Of a stretch of DNA of 64,000 nucleotides, positions 56,700-64,000 are shown in pieces. Position numbers and translations under genes: made by a program. The notes under the pieces are model-generated. The model was not told the origin of the DNA and made no database searches. It saw only the letters and a list, made by a program, of their open reading frames with translations. Within the stretch, counting starts at the first letter, position 1, and every line of letters starts with the position of its first letter. The DNA comes from Streptomyces globisporus (GTDB taxonomy: Bacteria > Actinomycetota > Actinomycetes > Streptomycetales > Streptomycetaceae), in NCBI GenBank assembly GCA_014649555.1, contig BMTG01000005.1:417704-481703 (forward strand). Direction: 5' to 3'.

Positions 56700-58202
56700 T
56701 CACGGCCCCTTCCGGGTCGGGGCGTGCACCAGGTCCGGGTCCGCGACCCCCGGCCGCTCCTGCCAGAACGCCGCGTCGCGCAGCCGCCACACCACCATGA
56801 GGACCACGCCCACCAGGGCGATCACGATGCCGATGACGAGCGGCGGGCCGAGCCCGAACCAGGAGGTGCCGCTGTAGGAGTTGGCCGGGTCGGACATGTC
56901 GATGACCGAGCGCACCAGCAGCCAGGTCAGCAGGCCGGCGCCGACCACCGGGCCGAGCCCGATCAGCAGGAAGTTCCGCACGCTCTCGGTGAGATGGCGC
57001 CGGTAGTAGACGGCGCAGGCCACCCCGGTGAGCGCGTAGTAGAAGGCGATCAGCAGGGACAGCGCGGTCAGCGAGTCGAAGAGGGCGTTGGCGGAGATCT
57101 GGTTGACGATCAGATACCAGGCGATCGCGATCCCGGCGACCCACCACGTACTCACGTCCGGGGTACGGAACCGGGGGCTGATGTGCCCGAAGTGCCGCGG
57201 CAGCGCCTGCCGGCGGGCCATGGACAGAGCGGTCCGGGACGCCGGGATGATCGTCGTCTGTGTGGAGGCGATCGCGGACGTGGCCACCGCCAGCAGCAGG
57301 ATCCAGTCCCAGCCGCCCAGGACGTCCCCGGCGAGCTGGGCGAAGATGAACTCCTCCTCGCCCGCGTTCTCCGCCAGGAACGCCGTCCCCGCGAAGGCGA
57401 CGACCGCGATGGCGACCGACAGGTAGGTCACCAGGAGCACGACGGTGGACCACAGGCCCGCCCTGCCGGGCGCGCTGGCCGAGTCCTCGGTCTCCTCGGT
57501 GAGATTGACCGCGGACTCCCAGCCCCAGTAGATGAACACCCCGAGCAGCAGCCCGCCGGTCAGCGCGGCACCGCCCGCGCCGAAGGGGTTGAGCCAGCCG
57601 CCGGAGGGCTCGATTGAGTCGAATCCGGTCGTGCCCGCGTACACCCGGTAGAGCGCCACTGCGACGAAGACCAGCAGGAACGCGATCTGGAGGAGGATCA
57701 GGACGTTCTGCACCTTGGCCGACAGTTCGGTGCCGATGACGCAGAGGCCGGTCATCACGATGATGAGCAGCACGGTGAGCAGCTGGCGGACGAAGTCGTT
57801 CTCGACCCAGCCGTCCAGACCCACCGCCAGCAGCGTGAAGCTCACCGCCACATCGGCCAGCGAACCCACCACCAGGACACCGGTCATGGTGATCGCCCAG
57901 CCGCCCAGCCAGCCCGCCCACGGGCCCATCGCCCGGGTCACCCAGGAGAACGTCGTACCGCAGTCCTGGTCGACCTTGTTCAGGTAGTAGAACGCGGAGG
58001 CGATCAGCAGCATCGGCACGAACGAGGCGAACATGACGCCCGGGGCGTAGATCCCCACCAGGGCGACGATCGGACCGATGACGGCGGCCAGCGAGTACGC
58101 CGGAGAGGTCGCGTTCAGACCGATGACAAGGGCGTCGACGAACCCGATCGCATTCGGCTTGAGGCCGACATCCGGTTCGTCCCGCACACGGTCGTGGGCC
58201 AT
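56700..58202 (-). CDS. APC-family amino acid permease
   Basis: A 500-residue secondary transporter with about 12 helices: VGLKPNAIGFVDALVIGLNATSPAYSLAAVIG is the typical APC opening (unwound helix 1 with SPAYS). SAIASTQTTIIPASRTALSMARRQALPRHFGHI is the conserved loop, and VWRLRDAAFWQERPG begins the cytoplasmic end. The ATG with GAGGAA upstream is chosen over a longer frame. It is cotranscribed with the UspA gene. The substrate (amino acid or polyamine) is unknown. Confidence 0.92.
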   Translation of the reverse strand: MAHDRVRDEPDVGLKPNAIGFVDALVIGLNATSPAYSLAAVIGPIVALVGIYAPGVMFASFVPMLLIASAFYYLNKVDQDCGTTFSWVTRAMGPWAGWLGGWAITMTGVLVVGSLADVAVSFTLLAVGLDGWVENDFVRQLLTVLLIIVMTGLCVIGTELSAKVQNVLILLQIAFLLVFVAVALYRVYAGTTGFDSIEPSGGWLNPFGAGGAALTGGLLLGVFIYWGWESAVNLTEETEDSASAPGRAGLWSTVVLLVTYLSVAIAVVAFAGTAFLAENAGEEEFIFAQLAGDVLGGWDWILLLAVATSAIASTQTTIIPASRTALSMARRQALPRHFGHISPRFRTPDVSTWWVAGIAIAWYLIVNQISANALFDSLTALSLLIAFYYALTGVACAVYYRRHLTESVRNFLLIGLGPVVGAGLLTWLLVRSVIDMSDPANSYSGTSWFGLGPPLVIGIVIALVGVVLMVVWRLRDAAFWQERPGVADPDLVHAPTRKGP

Positions 58203-58396
58203 GGTTCCTCGCTCCGCCGGGCATCCCCGCCGGGAGCGGGCGATGATCCGGATCTCATCGTAAGGAGACCCGGCGAAACACGCATTCCGGACGGCGTGCC
58301 CGGGCTGCGGGGGAGGGCCCGCAGGGTCCGGCAGGAACGTCACCCGAACGGCCCGCTCCTCTGCGAACCCGGAGGTCAGGGCGCAGGGTGGAGTCC

Positions 58397-59167
58397 ATGT
58401 GGTCCCGCCGACTCGTCCTGGGCGTTCTGGTCCTGCCCCTGGCCCTCCTGGTGTTCGGGGACGGTCCGGCGTTCCGCGCGCCGGGGGCGGAGCTGGCCAC
58501 CGGACCCCGCCCGCCGCGCGGTCTCCCGCAGCCGGCCCTGGTCAGCCGCCGGGACTGGCACGCGGACGAGAAGCTGGTCCGGGAGGGCCCGCACTACACG
58601 GGCGCGGCGCGGGCGGTCTTCGTCCACCACACCGGAAACCCCAACGACTACGACTGCGCGGACGCCCCCGAGCTGATCCGGGCCGTCCAGCGCGACCACA
58701 TCCGGCAGGACGGCTGGGACGACATCGGCTACAACTTCCTCGTCGACCGCTGCGGCACCATCTACGAGGGCCGGGCCGGCGGCGTCGGCCGCTCGGTGCT
58801 CGGCGCGCACACCAAGGGGTTCAACGCCGACACGGTCGGCATCGCGGCGATCGGGAATTTCGGCGCGGGGGCGGAGGTGCCGAAGCCGATGATGGACGCG
58901 CTGGTGCGGCTCGCCGCCTGGAAGCTCCGCCCCGGGGCGGACCCGCTGGGCAGCGTCGACCTGGTCTCGACGAACGACGAGAGCCGCTTCGACGAGGGGC
59001 AGGTGGCCCGGCTGCACGTCATCTCCGGGCACCGCGACAGCTTCGAGACCCGCTGCCCCGGCGACGCGCTCTACGCGCTGCTGCCCGCACTGCGGGAGCG
59101 CGCCGCGAAGCTGCGCGCCGCCGTTCCCGGCCACTCGGCGGCGGCCCGGCTGCGCCCGTCCCTCTGA
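58397..59167 (+). CDS. Secreted N-acetylmuramoyl-L-alanine amidase (PGRP type)
   Basis: A 256-residue peptidoglycan hydrolase that cuts the MurNAc-L-Ala bond. An N-terminal hydrophobic segment (VLGVLVLPLALLVFG) exports or anchors it. The amidase_2/PGRP domain has RAVFVHHTGNPNDYDC (zinc ligand His), IGYNFLVDRCGTIYEGRAGG, TVGIAAIGNF and HVISGHRDSFETRCPGD (zinc ligands His and Cys). A GTG three codons upstream is also in frame; the ATG with GGTGGAG before it is preferred. It is divergent from the permease gene. Confidence 0.94.
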   Translation: MWSRRLVLGVLVLPLALLVFGDGPAFRAPGAELATGPRPPRGLPQPALVSRRDWHADEKLVREGPHYTGAARAVFVHHTGNPNDYDCADAPELIRAVQRDHIRQDGWDDIGYNFLVDRCGTIYEGRAGGVGRSVLGAHTKGFNADTVGIAAIGNFGAGAEVPKPMMDALVRLAAWKLRPGADPLGSVDLVSTNDESRFDEGQVARLHVISGHRDSFETRCPGDALYALLPALRERAAKLRAAVPGHSAAARLRPSL

Positions 59168-59190
59168 CCGAGGTCGGCCCCGGGGGGTGG

Positions 59191-59556
59191 CTAGCGGGCG
59201 ACGAACTGCGTGAGTATCGCCTGCACCTCGTAGATGTCGACGCCCTTGGTGAACGTCTTCTGGAGCGGGGTCGGGGTGCCCGAGATCCAGATCTTCAGCT
59301 CGGCGTCGAGGTCGAACGTCCCCGCCGTCTCGACGGCGAAGTGCGTGATGCTGCGGTACGGAACGGAGTGGTACTCGGTCTTCTTGCCGGTGATGCCCTG
59401 CTTGTCGACCAGGATGAGCCGCCGGTCCGTGAACAGGATGGTGTCGCGGATCAGCAGGAACGCGGCGTGCACCTGCTCGCCCTGCCCGAGCAGCTTCGCG
59501 TAGTCCTGCTGGGCGGTGGCCGGGTTGATCGTGTGGGCGTTGCCGAACAGTGCCAT
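59191..59556 (-). CDS. Bacterial PH-domain protein
   Basis: A 121-residue protein: HTINPATAQQDYAKLLGQGEQVHAAFLLIRDTILFTDRRLILVDKQGITGKKTEYHSVPYRSITHFAVETAGTFDLDAELKIW has the seven-strand pattern of bacterial PH domains (bPH_5), ending in a helix (YEVQAILTQFV). It is cytoplasmic, with no helix for membrane insertion. Members of this family form ring-like oligomers; the function here is unknown. It is convergent with the amidase gene. Confidence 0.9.
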   Translation of the reverse strand: MALFGNAHTINPATAQQDYAKLLGQGEQVHAAFLLIRDTILFTDRRLILVDKQGITGKKTEYHSVPYRSITHFAVETAGTFDLDAELKIWISGTPTPLQKTFTKGVDIYEVQAILTQFVAR

Positions 59557-59664
59557 GGGTCCCCGATTCTCCGAATGTGCGTCAAGAGTCGTAAGAAGTA
59601 CGTCCGCGGTGGTGTCTCTGGTTCCCGGGGCCGGCCTGCCGACACCTCCCCGACGCCCTCCCCG

Positions 59665-61620
59665 CTACAGCGGTACGACCGTCGCCTCCGTCGCCTTCAC
59701 GCTGGTCCAGACGGCGCTCCCGTCGGCGATGCCCAGCTCGGCCGCGGCCCCCGGGGTGATCTCCGCGACCAGGTCCGGGGCCTCGTCCGAGGTGATCAGC
59801 AGCCGCAGCCGGCTGCCCCCGGAGGTGATCTCGCGGACCGTGCCCGGCCAGACGTTGCGCGGGGACCCGGTGGGCCGCTCCCGGTGTACGGAGACGGCTT
59901 CCGGCGCGATGACCGCCAGCGCGTCCGTGCCCGCCGGGAGGGGCTCGGCGACCACGAGACGGCCGCCGCCCTCCAGCGCGAGCCCGTCGGCGGTGGCGGT
60001 GCCGGGCCAGGCGTTGCGGCCCAGCATCCGGGCCACCCAGGGCGAGCGCGGGTGCCGGGTGACCTCGGCGGGCGGCTCGTCCTGGAGCGCCCGGCCGTCC
60101 TCCAGCACCAGGACCCGGTCGGCCAGCGAGACCGCCTCGACCGGGTCGTGGGTGACGATCAGACAGACCCCGCCGAACTCCGCGAGGTGCCCGCGCAGGG
60201 TGTGCCGCACCCGGGCCCGGGTGGTCTGGTCGAGGGCGGCGAGCGGTTCGTCCAGCAGCAGCAGGCGCGGGCGGGCCGCCAGCGCGCGGGCCAGGGCGAC
60301 CCGCTGGGCCTGGCCGCCGGAGAGCTGGGCGGGCCTGCGGTGGGCGAGGTGGCCCACCCCGAGCCGGTCCAGCCAGTCCTGGGCCTCGCGGCGGGCCTCG
60401 GCGCGCGGCACGCCGTGGGCGCGGAGCCCGTACGCCGTGTTGGTCAGGGCGCTCAGGTGCGGGAAGAGAGCGCCGTCCTGGGGTACCCAGGCCACGCCCC
60501 GGCGGTGCGGGGGGAGGCCGGTGACGTCGTCGTCGCCGAGGCGGAGAACGGCGTGGGCGCGGGGGGTGAGGCCGAGGAGGGCCCGCAGGAGCGTCGTCTT
60601 GCCCGCGCCGTTGGGACCGACCACCGCGATGGTGGTGCCGGGTCCGGCGTCCAGGGTGAGGCGGGTGAAGCCGGTGACGTCGGCGTACAGCGGCCAGGGC
60701 TCGGGCGCGGACTTCTGCGGGAGGCCCGGGGGCGGTTCGGGCAGGGGGGCCTGGGCGGCCGGGTCCTCGGGGCGGGCCGCCGCCGCACGGCTCGCGGGGT
60801 CCCGGTGGTCGCCCGGGGTGCCGGTCCAGCGGCCCCGCAGCGCGATGAGCACGATCATCGCGATGGCCAGGAGCAGCAGCGATACGGAGGTGGCGGCCTC
60901 CGGCGAGTCCTGGAGCAGCAGATAGACCTGGAGCGGCAGGGTCTGGGTGGTGCCGGGGAGGTTCCCGGCGAAGGTGATCGTCGCGCCGAACTCGCCGAGC
61001 GCCCGCGCCCAGGTCAGGGCGGCCCCGGCGATCAGCCCGGGGGCGACCATCGGCAGCGTCACGGTGAGGAACACCCGGATCGGGGAGGCCCCGAGCGAGG
61101 CGGCGGTCTCCTCGTACCGGGGGCGGAGTCCGCCGAGCGCGCCCTCCAGCGAGATGACCAGGAACGGCATCGCGACGAACGTCGCCGCGAGCACGGCCCC
61201 CGAGGTGTGGAAGGGGAGCGTGATCCCGAAGGTGTCCTCCAGCCAGGGGCCGAGCAGCCCGCGCCGCCCGAACGCCAGCAGCAGCGCGACGCCGCCGACC
61301 GTGGGCGGCAGCACCATCGGCAGCAGCACCAGCGAGCGGACGAACGCCTTGCCGGGGAACGGCACCCGGGCCAGCAGCCAGGCCAGCGGCACCCCGAGCA
61401 GCAGGGAGAGCCCGAGCGCCCACAGCGAGACCAGTAGCGAGAGCCGCAGCGCCTCGGTGGTGGCCTCGGCGGTGAGGTGGTCGCCCAGCTCGCCCCAGGA
61501 GGTGCGCACCAGGATCCCGACGAGCGGCAGCATCAGGAAGGCCACGGCCAGCAGGGCGGGCACCGTCAGCAGCAGGGGCGCGCGGGCCCCGGGCGTACGG
61601 CGGAGTGCCGGTCGTTTCAT
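59665..61620 (-). CDS. Molybdate ABC transporter, permease-ATPase fusion (ModBC)
   Basis: A 651-residue fusion. Residues 1-285 are the ModB permease (about six helices and EETAASLGASPIRVFLTVTLPMVAPGL, the EAA loop). A Pro/Ala linker follows. Residues ~315-520 are the ATPase with Walker A GPNGAGKTT, signature LSGGQAQRV, Walker B LLLLDEPLAAL and the switch His in THD. The C-terminal ~70 residues are a TOBE/Mop molybdate-binding domain (GTVREITSGGSRLRLLI). Fused ModBC proteins are common in actinomycetes. ModA is encoded upstream on the same strand. Confidence 0.95.
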   Translation of the reverse strand: MKRPALRRTPGARAPLLLTVPALLAVAFLMLPLVGILVRTSWGELGDHLTAEATTEALRLSLLVSLWALGLSLLLGVPLAWLLARVPFPGKAFVRSLVLLPMVLPPTVGGVALLLAFGRRGLLGPWLEDTFGITLPFHTSGAVLAATFVAMPFLVISLEGALGGLRPRYEETAASLGASPIRVFLTVTLPMVAPGLIAGAALTWARALGEFGATITFAGNLPGTTQTLPLQVYLLLQDSPEAATSVSLLLLAIAMIVLIALRGRWTGTPGDHRDPASRAAAARPEDPAAQAPLPEPPPGLPQKSAPEPWPLYADVTGFTRLTLDAGPGTTIAVVGPNGAGKTTLLRALLGLTPRAHAVLRLGDDDVTGLPPHRRGVAWVPQDGALFPHLSALTNTAYGLRAHGVPRAEARREAQDWLDRLGVGHLAHRRPAQLSGGQAQRVALARALAARPRLLLLDEPLAALDQTTRARVRHTLRGHLAEFGGVCLIVTHDPVEAVSLADRVLVLEDGRALQDEPPAEVTRHPRSPWVARMLGRNAWPGTATADGLALEGGGRLVVAEPLPAGTDALAVIAPEAVSVHRERPTGSPRNVWPGTVREITSGGSRLRLLITSDEAPDLVAEITPGAAAELGIADGSAVWTSVKATEATVVPL

Positions 61621-61700
61621 GGTGACCTCGTCGTGCGGCGGCGGGGGACGGGCGGTGCCCGGCGGGCCCGTAGGACGGTACGGGCCCGCCGGGACGTACG

Positions 61701-61775
61701 GGGGGTGTCGGCCGCGTACGGGGGTGTCGGGCCGCGTACGGGTGTCGGCCGGGGGCGGGTGTCGGCCGCGCGCGG
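61701..61775. repeat. Tandem GTGTCGGCCG-type repeats between modA and modBC
   Basis: Four imperfect copies of GGGTGTCGGCCGCGTACG lie between 61701 and 61775 with a period near 18-20 bp. They fill much of the 193-bp gap between modA and the ModBC gene, after the modA stop. Confidence 0.65.
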
Positions 61776-61813
61776 GGCGGTCGGCGCGTGCGCGGCGGTC
61801 GGCCCGGGTGCGG

Positions 61814-62623
61814 TTACGGCTGCTGGAAGCCCGCGCCCTGGAGGATCTTCTGCGCCTCGGGCGTGGAGAGCCAGGCGACGAACGCGGCGGCCGCCTCGCT
61901 GTGCTTCGACGCCTTCAGGGTGGCGGCCGGATAGGAGGCGATGGCGTTCTCCGCGTCCGGGATCTCGATCGCGTCGACCTTGTCGGTGGCGGTCGCGGCG
62001 TCGGTCTTGTAGACGAGCCCGGCGTCCGCCTCGCCCAGCTCGACCTTGCTGAGGACAGCGCGGACGTTGGGCTCCTGGGAGACCGGCTTCACCTCGATCT
62101 TCTGCGCGTCGAGGATCTGCTGGCTGTAGCGGCCCACCGGCACCTCGGGGGCGGCCAGGACGACCTTCAGTTTCGGGTCGGCGAGGTCCTTGAGGTTCTT
62201 GACTTTCTTTGGGTTGCCCTCGCCGGTGGCGATGACCAGGCGGTTCTTGGCGATGACGGTGGGCTTGCCGGTGTCGCCGGAGAGGCCGTCCATCGTTTTG
62301 GTGTCGGCGGTGACCAGGGCGTCGGCGGGGGCGCCCTGCTTGACCTGGGCGGCCAGTTCCTGGGAGCCCGCGAAGGAGAACGTCACCTTCGTGCCGGGGT
62401 TCGCCTTCTCGTACGCGGCCCCCGCCTCCTTGAAGACGTCCGTCAGGGAGGACGCGGCCAGCACGGTCAGGTCGGCCTTCGGGGCGCCGGAGGCGGACGA
62501 GGTGGCCTCGGCGCCGCTGTCCGCGCCCTTCTTGTCGTCGTTGCCGCAGGCGGCGAGCGGGACGAGGAGCGCGGCGGTCAGGACGGCGGCGGCCGCGCGG
62601 CGGCGGGTGAGCCGGAGAGACAT
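61814..62623 (-). CDS. modA: Molybdate ABC transporter substrate-binding lipoprotein
   Basis: A 269-residue lipoprotein. [20 protein letters not shown] is the signal with lipobox LAAC (Cys ~26). The binding protein follows: [56 protein letters not shown] (the two Ser and the GS loop contact the oxyanion), [11 protein letters not shown] and [10 protein letters not shown]. It delivers molybdate or tungstate to ModBC. AAGGAG lies 10 nt before the ATG; a longer frame without such a site is ignored. Confidence 0.95.
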   Translation of the reverse strand: MSLRLTRRRAAAAVLTAALLVPLAACGNDDKKGADSGAEATSSASGAPKADLTVLAASSLTDVFKEAGAAYEKANPGTKVTFSFAGSQELAAQVKQGAPADALVTADTKTMDGLSGDTGKPTVIAKNRLVIATGEGNPKKVKNLKDLADPKLKVVLAAPEVPVGRYSQQILDAQKIEVKPVSQEPNVRAVLSKVELGEADAGLVYKTDAATATDKVDAIEIPDAENAIASYPAATLKASKHSEAAAAFVAWLSTPEAQKILQGAGFQQP

Positions 62624-62716
62624 GAGGGTGAGGCTCCTTGGACGCGTGGGCGTGAGGCGTGAGGCGCGGGACATGGGCGTGCGCGCAGGGTGCGGTACGG
62701 GAGTACGGGGGCGGGC

Positions 62717-63112
62717 TCAGGTGCGGTCGATGTGCACGCTGGTCGACTTCACGCGGGCGATCGCCTGCATGCCGACCTCCAGGCCCAGCTCCTCCACCGC
62801 CTCCCGGGTCAGGAGCGAGACGAGCCGGTGCGGCCCGGCCTGGATCTCGACCTGGGCCGCGACGTCGCCGAGTTTCACCGCGGTGACGATGCCCGGGAAC
62901 GCGTTGCGGGCCGAGGTGTAGGGGGCCTCGTCCTCGCCGCCCGCGCTCTGGCCGACCTCGATCGAGAAGGCGGCCAGCGCGCGGCCGTCGATGAGACGGC
63001 GGCCGGCCTCGTCGCGATGGGTCGCGACCCGGCCGGCGTCCGCCCAGCGGCGGGCGGTGTCGGGGCTGACCCCGAGAAGTCGTGCTGCCTGGCCGATTGT
63101 GTAGGACTGCAT
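62717..63112 (-). CDS. HTH-TOBE molybdenum-responsive regulator or molbindin
   Basis: A 131-residue protein with an N-terminal MerR/excisionase-type HTH (SYTIGQAARLLGVSPDTARRWADAGRVATHRDEAGRRLIDGRALAAF) and a C-terminal TOBE/Mop domain (ARNAFPGIVTAVKLGDVAAQVEIQAGPHRLVSLLTREAVEELGLEVGMQAIARVKSTSVHI), which in other proteins binds molybdate. It lies 93 bp upstream of modA in the same direction and probably controls the transporter genes according to molybdate supply. TAGCGT 7 nt before the ATG suggests a leaderless mRNA. Confidence 0.9.
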   Translation of the reverse strand: MQSYTIGQAARLLGVSPDTARRWADAGRVATHRDEAGRRLIDGRALAAFSIEVGQSAGGEDEAPYTSARNAFPGIVTAVKLGDVAAQVEIQAGPHRLVSLLTREAVEELGLEVGMQAIARVKSTSVHIDRT

Positions 63113-63297
63113 GTGCAATACGCTAGGCCAATAGGGGTGGCATCTGCCATTCTCTGGACGATGTTCCATCGCAGATGCGAGGGGTGTCGGAGGAATCTAC
63201 GGAGACCGTGGAGCCCTCGGAGGAGTGCGCGGCGGGCAGGGAGACGGGCCGCGCCGGTCTCCCGGTCGCGGCCCGTCGGCGCGGCTGACGGCCCGGG

Positions 63298-63887
63298 TCA
63301 GGTCATCGGGCTCATGTGCGGCATCTCGCCCTGGGTGGTGGTCACGTCGATCACGGCGAACGCCGCGCCCTGCGGGTCGCCGAGCACCGCGAACCGGCCG
63401 AACGGGCTGTCCGTCGGTCCGAAGTGCAGCGCCCCGCCGCGCTCGGTCGTCCTCGCCACCGCCGCGTCGCAGTCGGGGACGGCGAAGTACACGTTGACGT
63501 AGGAGGGCACCTCGGGCGGGAAGTCGCTGTCCATCACCATCCGGCCGAGCACCGGCTGCCCCTGGACGTGAAACACGGCGAAGTCCATCGAGGCCTCGTC
63601 CATCTTCCGTTCCGTGTACGGGAAGACCGCCGGGTAGAACGCGTCCACCGCCTTCGCGTCCCGGGTGAAGACCTCGGCCCAGCAGTACCCGCCGGGCGCG
63701 CCCATCTCGGTGTCGAACCCCTCGTGGGCGTTCGCCTGCCAGATGCCGAACACGGCTCCGTCGGGGTCGCGGGCCAGCGCCATCGTGCCGAACACGCCGA
63801 CCTCCATCGGCTCCACCAGCACCTCGCCGCCGTTCTCGCGGACCTTCCCTCACGTCCCCGAGTCCTGCCCTCGGCCCCACCCGTCAT
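63298..63887 (-). pseudogene. VOC family protein gene with damaged 5' part
   Basis: From about 63840 the frame encodes RENGGEVLVEPMEVGVFGTMALARDPDGAVFGIWQANAH, then a complete second glyoxalase-like domain (YCWAEVFTRDAKAVDAFYPAVFPYTERKM to FAVLGDPQGAAFAVIDVTT). Family members have two such domains and about 255-265 residues; here the first is only its last ~35 residues, and an in-frame TGA stands right before it. A plausible original start (ATG 63887, after TAGCGT) encodes MTGGAEGRTRGREG in another frame. An internal deletion with a frame change explains this. A 174-residue product from the GTG at 63822 remains possible. Confidence 0.65.
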
Positions 63888-63902
63888 CGCCCACGCTAGT
63901 CA

Positions 63903-63943
63903 GCCGGGGGAGCGTCCGCGCTTCGGGCGGACCGGCCCCCGGC
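63903..63943 (-). terminator. Terminator hairpin at the right edge
   Basis: A two-part stem, GCCGGGGG with CCCCCGGC and inside it GTCCGC with GCGGAC, 11 bp after the stop of the partial leftward gene. No T-tract. Confidence 0.65.
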
Positions 63944-63953
63944 CGGGGGAGCC

Positions 63954-64000
63954 TCAGTGGCGTGAGCGGTGCCGGGAGTTCTGCTCCGTGGCGGCGGCGT
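63954..64000 (-). CDS. C-terminal end of an unidentified leftward gene (cut by window edge)
   Basis: The last visible codons read AATEQNSRHRSRH before a TGA, and a terminator-like hairpin follows at once. The basic, polar tail is compatible with a DNA- or RNA-binding protein, but there is too little to name it. The frame was chosen because its stop is placed properly before the hairpin. Confidence 0.35.
   Translation of the reverse strand, partial: AAATEQNSRHRSRH

Noticed and set aside
58399-61437. Plus-strand frame of about 1000 codons over the amidase, PH and molybdate genes
   Set aside because: It overlaps three well-supported genes in other frames or on the other strand and shows no domain.
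1-64000. CRISPR arrays, rRNA genes, insertion sequences, biosynthetic megasynthases
   Set aside because: No regularly spaced repeat-spacer pattern, rRNA core sequence, transposase motif or PKS/NRPS module was seen on either strand.

Overview
The window is chromosomal DNA of a Streptomyces, probably close to the griseus clade. The evidence is the very high G+C with G/C in third codon positions, many GTG starts and ATGA/GTGA gene overlaps. It is supported by a tandem pair of SigB-type sigma factors whose proteins read as SigN and SigF, a tRNA adenosine deaminase/upp neighbourhood, and many TANNNT boxes lying 6-8 nt from start codons, the layout of leaderless actinomycete mRNAs. Most of the window is ordinary core and near-core chromosome. 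Gene family names come from motifs and remembered family sequences; no database search was run.

Layout. 1-4.3 kb: the end of a sensor kinase, then a GT2/GtrA and a GT39 membrane glycosyltransferase. 4.3-6.7 kb: a serine hydrolase and a secreted endonuclease/phosphatase-fold protein. 6.7-9.5 kb: a DHA2 drug exporter and its TetR-type regulator. 9.5-15.4 kb: a leftward block of hydroxyacid dehydrogenase, PPOX protein, YceI protein, a large MFS exporter fused to three beta-sandwich repeats, and the MarR regulator that probably controls it through two TTGC-N5-GCAA operators. 15.6-19.6 kb: a small membrane protein, a Pro/Gly-rich lipoprotein, sigN, sigF, a Dabb protein and a 56-aa membrane protein. 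20.0-20.9 kb: a membrane protein/wHTH pair preceded by three TTTCC-N5-GGAAA boxes.

20.9-24.2 kb is the most decayed part. It holds a frameshifted HTH/zinc-ribbon gene, a DUF6879-like gene cut by an in-frame TGA, an HTH gene reduced to 12 codons, and a stray fragment, all beside tRNA-Ser(CGA). It looks like the wreck of an accessory or integrated module. 24.3-32.5 kb returns to housekeeping: tadA with its associated protein, upp, a LytR_C protein, an M28 peptidase, an HhH-GPD repair protein and an ECF sigma factor/YCII pair. 32.7-34.7 kb is cobL-cobM (cobalamin). 35-42.7 kb has a HAD-like protein, an NfeD/flotillin pair, a peroxiredoxin, a hydrolase, a PAS-GAF-PP2C phosphatase and an acetyltransferase.

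42.7-46.5 kb contains the most interesting unit, a leftward operon of XRE-like regulator, ImmA/IrrE metallopeptidase, seven-helix membrane protein (MAB_1171c-like) and PAP2-like membrane protein. It is preceded by a promoter, a structured leader of about 185 nt and a strong intrinsic terminator, with a TetR-type palindrome touching the -35 box. This looks like a structured small RNA or an attenuator gating the operon. 46.6-49.3 kb is a MerR-type regulator, a cold-shock protein with a long 5' leader that itself holds a terminator, and a DEAD-box helicase. 49.4-64 kb carries a small secreted protein, an acyltransferase, an MMPL transporter, a secreted alpha/beta hydrolase, an antiporter, a universal stress protein/permease pair, a peptidoglycan amidase, a PH-domain protein, the molybdate system (HTH-TOBE regulator, ModA, fused ModBC), a VOC gene with a damaged 5' part and the tail of an unidentified gene.
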